64,000 nucleotides of DNA from Trichomonas vaginalis G3 (Eukaryota; Parabasalia; Trichomonadida; Trichomonadidae): assembly GCF_026262505.1 (NCBI RefSeq), contig NC_067206.1, positions 2,108,001 to 2,172,000 of the forward strand. The letters run 5' to 3'. The notes under the pieces were generated by a model. That model was not told the origin of the DNA. It was given only the letters and a program-made list of their open reading frames with translations, and did not search any database. This document shows positions 51,700 through 61,448 of the stretch, one piece after another (positions within the stretch are counted from its first letter, which is position 1; each line of letters begins with the position of its first letter). Position numbers and translations under genes: made by a program.

Positions 51700-51790
51700 G
51701 CAATCTGAGCCGCTAAGCGGCGAGGGTGAAAAAAGAGGTGAAAAAACGGGTGAGATCTCACCTCTTCACCTAAACATTATTTTTGGTGTA
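51700..51790. promoter_or_regulatory. GC-rich hairpin plus AGATCT cassette
   Basis: GAGCCGCTAAGCGGCGAGGG (51707-51726) directly followed by two T-poor GGTGAAAAAA repeats, CGGGTGAGATCTCACC and TTCACCTAAACATTATTTTT. The same pairing, double hairpin next to AGATCT cassette, occurs at 6285-6350 and its mirror in element A. It lies between the integrase stop and the next gene's upstream region. Confidence 0.5.
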
Positions 51791-51872
51791 AATTTATGAC
51801 AAAAATAAATGGTACCATTAATGATATCATGACTGTTCTCATTCATGCCTGATTTACATCTAATGAAAAAGT

Positions 51873-52958
51873 TTAGAAGAATTTTCTTATTCTTTCTGGC
51901 TTATTTTTGTCTTTCCAGTACTCCCGCTCTAATGGTCCCAGATGTGTTGACTTTGACTCTCTCAAGTTCTTAGATGGTATAACATCTTCAACGCCTCCTT
52001 CATATCTTACTTTATAAGTGTCATCGTTTATGTTGTAGCCAAGTATTTCAATAACCACTCCTCGCTTTGCTTCGTCAATGGTTTCAGCAAGTTTGCCATT
52101 ACTACTTTCAACTAATTTGTGACGAGGGTAAAACGCAATAGAGTCGTCAGCAGCTTTTATAAGATATCCATTACCTTGCGTAGAGTCTACGATATAATAG
52201 TTTCTACTTAACCTTAAACGTTTCTTTGTCAACGGTTTGTCGTCAAGAACTACACGAACTTTTGTACCAGGAATGAGGGTAAATTGTGTTGAATTTCTGA
52301 TATTTTGTGTTTGGCGTCGTTTCTTTTGTATATACTTTTCTTCTTGTTGTTGTGTCATTGAATTTGGTGTATGTCCTGTTGTAGAATGTGTTGAGGAATT
52401 ATATACTTCGAGAAAATGTTTCATTGTTTCTTCGGTAAAGTCTCGCTCTTGGTTTAAATCTCTGAGCGTTCTTATGAAGCGGTTTATGATGCCGAGTATG
52501 TTATGGTTATGGTCTTCAGTAGTGTAGTGAGTTATGTTATGCTTAATGAGAAAATCTGTGATTTCATTGCTGAGGTATGCACTGTCTTGGTCTGATGTTA
52601 AAGTACTTGGGCCATGTTCTGCTACAAACTTTTGTAAAACTCTTAACACTTCACGAGTTCCTTTATTCCTCATTGGATATGCATATGCTTTACGAGTGTT
52701 AACATTAATGAAGATGATGAATGGTTTATGTCCTCCTTTTCTGCTTTGAATGAGAGTGTCAAATTGGTATGCGTCAGGAGTGTTGGAGTAAATTGGTAAA
52801 AAGTAGTCGTAAGGGTTTATTTTTGTTTGATGTACAACATTTTTGTCAAAGAATCTTTTCACTTCAGCTCTGTTAGTAAATCCCCAACTCTTTGCAGCTT
52901 CATTGAACTTCTTAAATGACCTCCATGGATGTTGTTCGAATACTTCTTTCAAGCTCAT
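51873..52958 (-). CDS. Polinton integrase with chromodomain-like tail (361 aa)
   Basis: A frame of 361 residues that looks whole. It has a short helical N-terminal region, then the RNase-H-fold core: YQFDTLIQSRKGGHKPFI (Asp at about 67), LTSDQDSAYLS (Asp at about 123) and HNHNILGIINRFIRTLRDLN. The C-terminal part has KTKLLRLSRNYYI-like basic strands and, at about 303-340, EILGYNINDDTYKVRYEGG followed by EDVIPSKNL, which resembles a chromodomain able to read histone marks. It would insert the element and produce the 5-bp duplication. Shorter than the B integrase (506 aa), lacking its long N-terminal region. Confidence 0.85.
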   Translation of the reverse strand: MSLKEVFEQHPWRSFKKFNEAAKSWGFTNRAEVKRFFDKNVVHQTKINPYDYFLPIYSNTPDAYQFDTLIQSRKGGHKPFIIFINVNTRKAYAYPMRNKGTREVLRVLQKFVAEHGPSTLTSDQDSAYLSNEITDFLIKHNITHYTTEDHNHNILGIINRFIRTLRDLNQERDFTEETMKHFLEVYNSSTHSTTGHTPNSMTQQQEEKYIQKKRRQTQNIRNSTQFTLIPGTKVRVVLDDKPLTKKRLRLSRNYYIVDSTQGNGYLIKAADDSIAFYPRHKLVESSNGKLAETIDEAKRGVVIEILGYNINDDTYKVRYEGGVEDVIPSKNLRESKSTHLGPLEREYWKDKNKPERIRKFF

Positions 52959-52998
52959 TTATGTAAAGTTAAAGATTTTATTCAAGGCTCAAGCGCGT

Positions 52999-55973
52999 TC
53001 AATGAACTCTATACCATGCGAATATAGTCATAAATGGTGGCATATAATCTGCACCCGAGCCTGTTGGATTGTTGTGAAAGTGTGTGAATGATTTCCTGTT
53101 GGTTCCACAGAAAATACCTGCGCTTGAATCTACTGGGTCACTTGAAATATCATATCTATTCATTCCCTGTCTATCCGAACCTGCTGCAAGATTTGTATAA
53201 CCTCTTTTTGTTATTGAATGTGAATGACTACCTGTTGTGTTTGTAGTTCCTGTATGAGTGTGCGGTGGAAGGTTTGCTTCAGTAATTTTCTTCGAACCTC
53301 CTGCCGTCTTTGAATATCTAGCACAGTATAAGAATTTATCTACAATCTGCTTCCACGTACCAAAACCTAAAACTGTTTCTGGATTTGTTGAGTTCATTGA
53401 CGTATAAATAGAGCCTATAGGATATAATGTTTGAAGTATTTCAGTCTTTAATGTTTGAAGCTCTGTTTTGTCTGCTTTCTTATCATATAAATCTTGAGCA
53501 GTGAATTTAACATTATTTTCATCACCCATGACATAAACATTTTTACAGCTAATTTTTTTCTTCGTTGTTATGTTTTCATTCGATGTTAAACCTTGTGGAA
53601 AGTTAGGAGGTTTACAATATAATGCATCCCCATCAGTTCCGTCAACCGTTCCTTCAATACTTTCTATAGCAACAGTTGAGAAGAAGTTATGTGTATGTTC
53701 TTTGTCTGCTTTCTTATCTAACATTGCTGGTAGTTCATATGTTTCAAAGTTTCTGACATGACCTTCAATGTTCATACATTTACTATTTAAGGAGTTTAGT
53801 GTATCTTTTACGCTTGTACTCGGATTCTCTAAAGGTGCACTTGAACCAAGGGTATAGTTCAATATTATGTCGTCTGCTCTAACAGTAGTGAAGGATTCAT
53901 GTGTATGGTTCTTGTCAGCTTTACTATTTAATGTAGCTTGAAGTTCATTTATATCGGAGATATTGTGTTTATGAGATTTCAAAACTTTGTTCGTTGCGTA
54001 AGTTCATCTTTGTCAGCTTTACTTTTAATAGCATCTTCAAAAGTTATTTTTGCCTTAACTCTCAAAGTAAATCTTGGTTCAACTAATACACCTTTAACAG
54101 AGAAAGTAAGAGGCATAATTTCACGTTATAACCAAATGCTTCTGGTGCTTTACTGTCATACTGTACAGTACAGCTTATGTCATAACCTTTAGCACGAATG
54201 TATTTATATCTTCTTTCATTAACATCTTCAGTGCTTATTTGTTCATCCTGTGTTAAATATCCATGGTAGTCCGTTATAATCTGTTCGTCTGAAGTTATAT
54301 AATGAACGTGGTTCTTGACTTTATCACTCAGAGCTAAAAGCTCATTTTTGTCTGCTTTTTCGGCTAATTTCTCATTAACATCATTCACTTCTAATTCAAC
54401 TCTTCCGCCAGAACTCTTATTATCATTAATCTTTTTCATTAATTCGGTAATTACGTCATAAAGACTATATTCTGTTTTCGGTTTGTAAATAATGAGTCAA
54501 AATTTCTTTTCATCATTACATCGCTGACATTAATGATATCACCAATTCCTTTTTCATTTATTCTCTTCATTAATTCTGCAATAATGACGAATATATAATC
54601 TGTTAATTTATTCTCTTCATCGAGGGTTATAGAATGTTTTGAAATTGAATCATTAACTCCTCTAAATAAATCAATAACTTCAGGATACACGTTTTTAATG
54701 TCTCGAATAACCCGACCAGTATCCTGTTGTTCATGTTCTTCGTTCCCGTCGTTACGTGGTTTTATATCTCTAACCATCATCAACGCAGCCATAACCGGAG
54801 GGTTTGTTGCTACTGTTCGAAAATCTCCGTTATGTATGGTATATCTAAATAATTTCTTTGTGTTTGTTAAAACATTTGAAACAAGTCTTTTAAAACCATC
54901 TACAAAATTTCCTGTTTCACCTAATGTTCTTGCAGCATTTACAAGCTCACTCATTCCCGCTTTTGACCCCAAAAACGTCCATATTGCATTTATTTCACTC
55001 TGTATAGTTGTCCATTCAGCGAAACTAACACCCGCATTCGCTAAGCTGAAAATGAAATTCAGTGGATCGAACTTAATTCCACCTTCTTTTTCAATTTCAA
55101 CGAACTCACTAACATGAGATTTTAAGTATTCTTTCGTTAAAATTGTTTTCCCCGATGTTATGTCATTAACGAAACTATCACCGTCAAAGTTAACGAATTC
55201 AATTTCGTCGTTGATGCTTTTATTTCATACACCGCTTTATCGATAGTTTTTGGCTCACCTTCTTTAGAAGCATATGAAACATTAATGAATGAATTATATG
55301 TATTCGTGAATGAATTAAAATCAATGATTTTCATTAATGACGCCTTTAATGATTCATTTACTGTCGAATCCCTTAAAGTAATTAATGAACTGTCATTTAT
55401 GAAAGGTACACTGCAAACCGTCGAGTTTGGATCAAATGCTGTAGTTGGTGCAGGAATATTAATGATATAAGTCATTAAATCATTAAGTGACGTAAATAAT
55501 GTTGTCGTTTTTGATTTAATTTCTTTAGCATCTGTTATATATGGTAATTTTATTTCTGTAGTTTCTGAATTAAAGATATTCGCTAAAATGTTTTGTAAAC
55601 TGTTTTGAACAGCTGTGTAAACCGTTGAATCCGGAACTCTTACGATTTCACCGTCTTAATAAAAGGCATTGCACATGGTGTAGTGCTTGGGTCAAATCTT
55701 TTTGGGTTATGATTCAACATATATTCTAATGCTTCATAAACAGACCTATATACGGTTGTATTATCTTTTTCAATAATTTCACCGTCCTTTATAAACGGCA
55801 TAGTACATGGAGTTAAAAATAGGGTCAAACTTTTCATAGTCCTTCCATGTTATGTATTTCTCAGTATTTCCATCAGTGATAACAATATATTTGTCAGTAA
55901 GTGTGAGAGAGTATTGACCAAAATATAAACGTTTAGCTCTGTCAGCTTCATACGCATATGCAGCTATACTCAT
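52999..55973 (-). pseudogene. Long fibre protein with phage tail-collar domain, broken
   Basis: About 3 kb. Begins MSIAAYAYEADRAKRLYFGQ. The shaft contains phage-fibre repeats such as LNSKADKNHTHESFTTV, DKKADKEHTHNFFSTV and KADKTELQTLK. The end is the collar domain: LYPIGSIYTSMNSTNPE, GSKKITEANLPPHTHTGTTN and DYMPPFMTIFAWYRVH. Phage proteins of this type (short tail fibres) bind receptors; in a Polinton it would be the particle's spike. The collar DNA is nearly identical to that of element B (26220-26646), the shaft is not. Broken about five or six times. Confidence 0.75.
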
Positions 55974-55979
55974 ATTTTA

Positions 55980-56765
55980 ATGAATAAAATGTTGTTCTAT
56001 TTGCAAAGTACAGACCCAAACGAATACGGGACAGTAAAGCTACAAACAAACTTAGGTCTACAGAATGAGGCGCTTGCATTCAGAATGGTTGACTTCAATA
56101 CTATCGCTTCATTCGTTATAACAGATGAAACAGATTTCATGGAGATTGAAATGATGGAAAGAAGCACGAAATAAGATTTCACAATAATGTAGAATATAAG
56201 ATGGAAACATTAGCTGGAGTGTTAAATGCTCTCATAAATACTACAATAAACAAGGATAACGAAGAAAAACTTAATGAATGTTAAACTTATTGCAGGAGTT
56301 TTGAAGTTCAGTTATGTGAAGGAGTTTAAGATACCAAGAATGAGTCATAGAGTACAACTTCTTTTGGGTGCATACCATATGACATTTCCTTTGAAAAGTG
56401 TTGACAAAACGATTGAGATGAAATCTGTTCCATACGTATGTTATGGTAATTGTTTATACATTGAGTCTAAAATAGCTAATGTCACAGGCATTTCAGGAGT
56501 TAATAGTAAAGGTTCAGTAGAATATAAATCCTTCTGTTATGCAGTCAATTCAATGTTCATTCCAAACGTTCCTGTCATAGCAACTCATTTAGGTAAATGG
56601 GTTCGCATTAGTCCTCATAATTTGAAAGACATGCAATTCAGACTTGTTGACTTTCAAGGAGAGCCTGTAGAACTGAAGGCACCAGTGCGAATGACTGTTG
56701 AAGTTGACTTTTTAGAAAATATTAAATGCAACAGCTTACAAGAGAACTCAGAGCTAAAAATATAA
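55980..56765 (+). pseudogene. Minor capsid (penton-like) protein, broken
   Basis: Starts MNKMLFYLQSTDPNEYGTVK, and further on has FKIPRMSHRVQLLLGAYHMT and a C-terminal HNLKDMQFRLVDFQGEPVEL, matching the end pattern of the B gene at 23824-24530. Beta-rich with a conserved FR(L/I).D strand, as in single jelly-roll minor capsid proteins of Polintons. It is divergent from the fibre gene, with only a few bases between the two starts. Broken about once or twice. Confidence 0.5.
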
Positions 56766-56968
56766 AGTATGAATGTTATGTATTAGGTCATGAACTTTGG
56801 TTGTTGATGTTTGATGAAACAAATGAATTAGTTATGTCAGTCAAGAGAACAGAAAAATATTGTGCTAGTGAAAACTGCACCAAGTCAATAAGATTAGGTT
56901 TGCATTATGAAGATGAGTTCGATACTGTTGAAGAAGTTTTGGATAGATATTACAAATTGCTAACTTGA
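56726..56968 (+). CDS. Small hypothetical protein (80 aa)
   Basis: Whole, overlapping the end of the previous gene by about 40 bp in another frame. MQQLTRELRAKNIKYECYVL, then GHELWLLMFDETNELV and an acidic helix. No family. The overlap suggests translational coupling or separate short transcripts. Confidence 0.5.
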   Translation: MQQLTRELRAKNIKYECYVLGHELWLLMFDETNELVMSVKRTEKYCASENCTKSIRLGLHYEDEFDTVEEVLDRYYKLLT

Positions 56969-56985
56969 AATTTTTTTTGACTGAC

Positions 56986-57018
56986 GGCGCAAAGCGCCAA
57001 GATGGGCTCAAAGAGCCC
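56986..57018. other. GC-rich double hairpin between converging genes
   Basis: Two adjacent perfect stems with an AAA loop: GGCGCAAAGCGCC (56986-56998) and GGGCTCAAAGAGCCC (57004-57018), in very AT-rich surroundings, between the stops of two converging genes. A terminator is possible. The stem-AAA-stem design matches hairpins inside coding regions at 30683, 47960 and 59963. Confidence 0.6.
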
Positions 57019-57029
57019 TCCTGACTGCT

Positions 57030-57644
57030 TTAATTTACTAAAACATATTTCAAACAAAGCTTATAGTCAGTAGATAGTTTTGTATACTCGTTCGAATATT
57101 TATACTTAAACTCAACTCCTGTAGTTCCTGGTGTTTCAATGATGCGGATGTTACCTATTTTCATGAATAGTGGAGTTTGACCACAGCATTCGATTTCAGG
57201 GTCGAGATAGTCAATGACACATTGTTTCCCTGTTATTCGTGAGATAACATTTTCAAGGTCCTCCTTTGTTAGAATTATTTGGTTCTTGCTTATAAGATTT
57301 GTCAAAAGCTTCTTATCGTCTTTGAGTAAAATTGTTTGGTATAACTGAAGAAGGTAATGGTCTACGTTATCTGAAGGATTTGTTTGAACATTTGTGTAAG
57401 GGTTGTCGTTGGCTTCTCTTGAAAGAATTTGGTCCAGTGGTGGATACTCTAACTTAACATCTGATGTAGCGTTAGCGTTTGAAGCTGAGTTTAAATTCAC
57501 GGATTTCAGCTCTGGTTCTGGTTCTTTCAAACACTCTGAACTATAGTTCTTTATGACAATATTGTTTGTCGTTCGTGAGTCAACATTTGATGTTGGTTCA
57601 ATTGGAACATTAACGGCACCAGCTAAGATGGATTTGCTTCTCAT
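57030..57644 (-). CDS. Conserved Polinton protein of unknown function (CCG family, 204 aa)
   Basis: Whole. Residues 1-90 are variable and Ser/Asn-rich. Residues 90-204 align with the B gene at 22639-23332: LYQTILLKDDKKLLTNLISK, NQIILTKEDLENVISRITG, then YLDPEIECCGQTPLFMKIGN with the invariant CCG, and the end DYKLCLKYVLVN. The two elements' copies share helix and strand pattern but few identical residues, which implies old descent and a needed function, perhaps in the virion. No named domain. Confidence 0.6.
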   Translation of the reverse strand: MRSKSILAGAVNVPIEPTSNVDSRTTNNIVIKNYSSECLKEPEPELKSVNLNSASNANATSDVKLEYPPLDQILSREANDNPYTNVQTNPSDNVDHYLLQLYQTILLKDDKKLLTNLISKNQIILTKEDLENVISRITGKQCVIDYLDPEIECCGQTPLFMKIGNIRIIETPGTTGVEFKYKYSNEYTKLSTDYKLCLKYVLVN

Positions 57645-57669
57645 TTCATATAGAATAAAAACCTTTTAT

Positions 57670-58071
57670 ATGTATGAAATGAACAATATACTCGACAAGG
57701 GTTTGAATGTAAAGCTAACGAATGAAAATATTGTTGAATTCACTGAGACAGGAGCTGTGTATAAAGATGTATAACTACTGAACAAAAGAGCTAAGGGAAG
57801 AAGCAGGAACATGAACAAAGGGTGGAAGCCTATAAAAATTTATGTCAATGATGGCTCAGGAGGTTCAAACATAAAGTATGCAGAAAGTTATAGAGTTTAT
57901 GCTCTCAAAGGTGAAAAGCCTTCATTTAAGAACAGCTATTCTAACGCATATCCTCAAAAGCTAACGGATGGGGAAGTGGATGATATGAATGACAGCAAAA
58001 ATATTAACAGAAATGGCGACAGAGATGCATGGAATTTGTTTACCATCAGTCAATTGAAGGTTAAACTTTAA
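57670..58071 (+). pseudogene. Small hypothetical gene, broken
   Basis: A short first piece, MYEMNNILDKGLNVKLTNEN, and a second, MNKGWKPIKIYVNDGSGGSN ... RVYALKGEKPSFKNSYSNAY. It lies between two minus-strand genes and overlaps the end of the packaging ATPase by about 10 bp. Broken about once. Function unknown. Confidence 0.4.
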
Positions 58072-58954
58072 AACAATGTTGGTCGTTCCATGGAATATTT
58101 TTGACTTTAATGGTATTAGTCATGATATGAATCTCAAGGTATGAACGAGGAGAGATGAGAGACTTATATGCTTCCCAAATTTCTTCAAAAGGTAATGTTA
58201 TACCTGACTGTTTCCAAATGAGTTCAATGTCATAACGTGAGAAACCTTGAAAGATAACGAAGTCAGTTATGAGACGTTTTATGTTTAAAGCTAAAAACCT
58301 CCATGTTTGCATAAGTATTGCTACAGTTAAGTGGTAATGTCTGACTTTAGTAATGATGTTAGCTAATGGTGAGTCAGGCTTTGAAACTAAACCTTTTCCG
58401 GCGAAGTCGTCGCAAACTAACAAAGTATTTGAAGGATATTTTTTGAAGGGGTATTTTGAAAGTTTTGATAGAATGTAGTTTGTAAGTCGTTTCATATCGT
58501 AAACTCCTGAGTACTGACGTAAGTGGTGTTTGTCAATAATTCTTTCCATCTCCTCAGAAGTCTTTTGCATTCCTGACTGTATGAACTCTACGATGGCATA
58601 ATATTTCCTCTTACGTCGAATGTAAAGTTGAAGAAATTCAATGAGTTCACTGTCTGGAACTTTAACGACAGAGGCTTGAACTTTTGACATAAATGTTTTC
58701 GCTGTTGAGTCCATAGAGTCTGAAGTTGCTGATATAATGATTTGGTCATAATATGAGTCATTTCCTAAACGCTCTGTTATGAGTATATGACGAATGAGGT
58801 TAAATGTCTTACCTGAACCCATCTTTCCACAATAGAAATAAACGCCATTTGAACAGAACTCATAGTCCTTACTGAAAGGAAGAATAAGAGAAGAGTTAAG
58901 TTTGTCTGTAGTTTCATTCATGTCTTCATCTACGTCATGTATTAAATGCTTCAT
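58061..58954 (-). CDS. Genome-packaging ATPase (FtsK/HerA superfamily, 297 aa)
   Basis: Whole. Walker A GKMGSGKT at residues 43-50, a sensor-type IIISATSDS at 72-80, Walker B LLVCDD at 178-183, then a conserved VRHYHLTVAILMQTWRFL strand-helix, as in Polinton and adenovirus-type packaging motors. It would drive element DNA into the capsid. It differs strongly in sequence from the B ATPase (20798-21620), which supports deep divergence of the two elements. The start is close to, and divergent from, the plus-strand virion gene at 58971. Confidence 0.85.
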   Translation of the reverse strand: MKHLIHDVDEDMNETTDKLNSSLILPFSKDYEFCSNGVYFYCGKMGSGKTFNLIRHILITERLGNDSYYDQIIISATSDSMDSTAKTFMSKVQASVVKVPDSELIEFLQLYIRRKRKYYAIVEFIQSGMQKTSEEMERIIDKHHLRQYSGVYDMKRLTNYILSKLSKYPFKKYPSNTLLVCDDFAGKGLVSKPDSPLANIITKVRHYHLTVAILMQTWRFLALNIKRLITDFVIFQGFSRYDIELIWKQSGITLPFEEIWEAYKSLISPRSYLEIHIMTNTIKVKNIPWNDQHCFKV

Positions 58955-58970
58955 TTTATCTCCATTAAAA

Positions 58971-59851
58971 ATGCAAGTCAGAAATATTCAGAACATAGCA
59001 CCGAGTCTAACTGACAAGAGTATAAAGATATACTATGAACACGTTATGATGAAACCTACCAAAATTCAAGAAAGTCAGTATACTTATGAATATCCAAGAC
59101 ACTGGGTAGAGTATGTAGGAGGTGAGAAAGCTATTGAAATCAGACAGGTTCGAAGTATTCCAGCAGGAAGAACAATATTATTGAAGAACTTTAATGTTTT
59201 GAGGTATAATGATGAAACAAAGAAGCAAGATAGTTTCCCTGTTGCTGTGTATGTGAACTTAGATACAGGAGATGACATGAAAGTTTTTAATACAAAGCTT
59301 CAAACGGTAGTGAGAGAACAACTGACTGCGGAAGGACATCCATTACCTTCAGAAGTTACCATAGCATATAATTTTGAAACAAACTCAATAGATTTTAAAG
59401 TCGTCTCTGCAAAGAAGTCAGGTTTACATTTAATGAAGCAGATGTATATTCGAATGAAAACTTCAAAGCTATTGCATGGTTAGATAATGACGATTGCTTT
59501 AAGAAAATATTTAAATACAGTGACTCAACGATGTCAATAGATGACCTTCGTGGAATGTTACCATCGACGTTTACAGTAGAAGGTTCAGCAGGATTGCTTA
59601 CAAGATTGTCAATTGGTGGTATTTGGTCTCGTGAGAACATTGTTATAAAATCCAGTATAAGTGAATTTGCTGAAGAATCTATATTATGTCTTTCAAACTA
59701 CATGTATTCGCCGCCGAAGCATTATAGTATAACAAACTTTGTCAGTAAGTTTAACATAAGACTTGTCGAACCTTCTTCAATGAAAGATGTTGTGCTACCT
59801 AAAGATGGAAAGGATGGACTCATTATTGAGATGATTTTAATAGCATATTAA
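58971..59851 (+). pseudogene. Beta-rich virion-type protein, broken
   Basis: Starts MQVRNIQNIAPSLTDKSIKI; contains YPRHWVEYVGGEKAIEIRQV and IPAGRTILLKNFNVLRYNDE, later FTVEGSAGLLTRLSIGGIWS and SSMKDVVLPKDGKDGLIIEM. Beta-strand-rich throughout. It opens a run of three plus-strand genes (58971, 59852, 60077) separated by no spacer. Probably a structural gene; the family is not recognised. Broken about once. Confidence 0.5.
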
Positions 59852-60076
59852 ATGAGCTTGTTCTTGAAGGTCATTCATGATGAAATAACTGTTGTAGAAG
59901 ATGTTAGCAATTGTTCAGACATTTTGAAGCGTATAGATGAGATAAGAAAGAAGTTAGATAGACCGCAAAGCGGTGAGGGCGAAGCCCGTGAGAACGCTTA
60001 TGTTTCATTGACTTTCTCCAGTAACGAGAACTTTTATGAGATAATATTGAAGAGAGATGATTTTAATATGGTGTAA
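59852..60076 (+). CDS. Small protein carrying a hairpin-encoded insert (74 aa)
   Basis: Whole. MSLFLKVIHDEITVVEDVSN, then a helix DILKRIDEIRKKLDRPQSGE. Residues 38-46 (RPQSGEGEA) are encoded by a GC-rich double hairpin (59963-59987), as in two other genes. The stop of the preceding gene and this ATG form TAAATG, and its own stop abuts the next gene in the same way. Function unknown. Confidence 0.55.
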   Translation: MSLFLKVIHDEITVVEDVSNCSDILKRIDEIRKKLDRPQSGEGEARENAYVSLTFSSNENFYEIILKRDDFNMV

Positions 60077-60604
60077 ATGGTAGCTTGGGCAGCTTTAGGC
60101 GCAATGGGAACAAAAGCATTAGCATTTGGAGCAAAAGCACTTGGAGCTTATGACGCAGTAAATAAAATGAGTGGAGGAAGGGTTTCGAAGACATTAGATG
60201 CAAATAAAGGGAAGATTGGAGGCTGGGTTGCAAAGAAGTTAAGATTAAATAAAATAGGGCTCATAAATAAAGCATCCAATTTGGTTGCGACTGAGTCAGA
60301 AAATGCTTTAGGAAAGGACGATGAGTTTGCAAAACACGCAAAAGACTTTAATGACCAGATGAAAGGTGAAACAATGCATTTAAATAGAGTCGATGGAACT
60401 AAAGAAAATGTTTCTTCTCCACCAGTAGTTCTTCCGTATGGTCCCTATGGAATGTATGGAAACCCTTATGAACGACCATTTGACCCATTGACTGGTGGAA
60501 GTAACTGGTATCATTACGGCCGAAGAAGAAAGACAGTCAAGCTGGAGACAGACGTGAAGAAAGCAACTAAAAAGAAACCAAGGAAGAGAGTTATAAAGCA
60601 ATGA
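60077..60604 (+). CDS. Minor-capsid/core-like basic protein (175 aa)
   Basis: Whole. Residues 1-30 are hydrophobic and Ala/Gly-rich (WAALGAMGTKALAFGAKALG), a possible membrane-active helix, followed by a basic segment (GGWVAKKLRLNKIGLINKAS), a Pro/Gly/Tyr-rich stretch (LPYGPYGMYGNPYERPFDPL) and a strongly basic end (KKATKKKPRKRVIK). The design recalls adenovirus protein VI/X-like and Polinton core proteins that link DNA to the shell. It ends at the right terminal repeat. Confidence 0.55.
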   Translation: MVAWAALGAMGTKALAFGAKALGAYDAVNKMSGGRVSKTLDANKGKIGGWVAKKLRLNKIGLINKASNLVATESENALGKDDEFAKHAKDFNDQMKGETMHLNRVDGTKENVSSPPVVLPYGPYGMYGNPYERPFDPLTGGSNWYHYGRRRKTVKLETDVKKATKKKPRKRVIKQ

Positions 60605-61448
60605 ATTCAACAGGGTGAAAAAAGAGGTGAGATCTCACCACTTCACCTAAATTTATTTTTGTGCTATGTTTTCATACGTGTGGGAGTGGTGATATCATTA
60701 ATTTTTAAGTTTATTTTTTATAAATGACAGAACAAAAATATAACATTTCTACTCAGCAGGAATGAGACCCTTACTGACTATGTATTCGTTTAATGCTTGA
60801 TGAAAACAATGGTACATATTATCGTATGGGTATACACAACGTCTGTTTCCATCGTCGTCGTATATGTAGAGCTCAAATCCAGTCCAACCTTCTTTTGTAC
60901 AATATGTAGCTTTATTTAAGTATGCATTTATGTAGATAAGGCAATTTTCTTCATCGCTCCAGAAATAATTTTTGTTCTTTGTTGAAATAGTTTTCGTCCT
61001 CTGCGACCATAAGGAATGTATGCAATGAACTTTGCGTCATAAGGGATTGTAATATATTCAGGGTTTCTTTCATCGTCAATGGTCTGTCTTTGTTAAAATG
61101 CATGTTTCTCAGTTTTACTTGAGCTTTGAATAGTTCACGGAAACGTTCCGGGAAAGAGTCATAGTAAATGTAGTCAGACATGTCTTTGTAATGAAATAAA
61201 AAATTAAAAAAAATAAAAATAGGGTTATTTTTTATTTAGTGAGGACGGTAGTGAATTCGTTAGTGAAGTCGTTAGTGATGTCGTTAGTGAAGTCGTTTAT
61301 GTGTCAGACGGTTTTGTAAATATTTAAGGTTAAGTTGGTGTTATGGTTGTGTTGTAAAATATACGTTACTGGTTTCGTAAAGTGTCAAATCGTTATCTTG
61401 GGTAAGGTGGAACGCAGTGCCGCCGTACCCAAGATAGAGATACTAACT
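60580..61448 (-). repeat. Right terminal inverted repeat of element C
   Basis: About 870 bp, reverse complement of 39449-40333 with few differences. Includes the AGATCT cassette (GGTGAGATCTCACCAC near 60628), GTGGTGATATCATTAATTTT, the second copy of the terminal gene, the GTTAGTGAAGTCG repeats and the GC-rich end block. Ends at 61448 next to the ACAAC duplication. Confidence 0.9.
60749..61181 (-). pseudogene. Terminal-repeat gene of element C, right copy, broken
   Basis: Copy of 39716-40150 in the right terminal repeat, reading inwards from the right end. It looks broken about once or twice. The two copies are otherwise nearly identical, as expected for a recent pair. Confidence 0.75.

Larger units (their letters stand above)
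39449..61448. mobile_element. Polinton/Maverick element C, complete at both ends
   Basis: The element is 22,000 bp. It begins AGTTAGTATCTCTATCTTGG and ends with its complement, with a 5-bp target duplication ACAAC (39444-39448 and 61449-61453). It is inserted in a DDE transposase gene. Parts in order: terminal gene, small genes, major capsid, virion genes, PolB, possible terminal-protein gene, small genes, two KilA-N genes, unknown, integrase, fibre, minor capsid, CCG protein, packaging ATPase, virion genes. No PrimPol-helicase or protease was recognised. Integrase, packaging ATPase and many small genes look whole; about ten to fifteen breaks lie in the rest. Terminal repeats are close to identical, so it is young. 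Confidence 0.92.

Noticed and set aside
39449-61448. Adenovirus-type cysteine protease expected in a Polinton
   Set aside because: Small genes of C were checked for the His-Asp/Glu-Cys layout of that protease and none was convincing; I leave it unassigned rather than guess.
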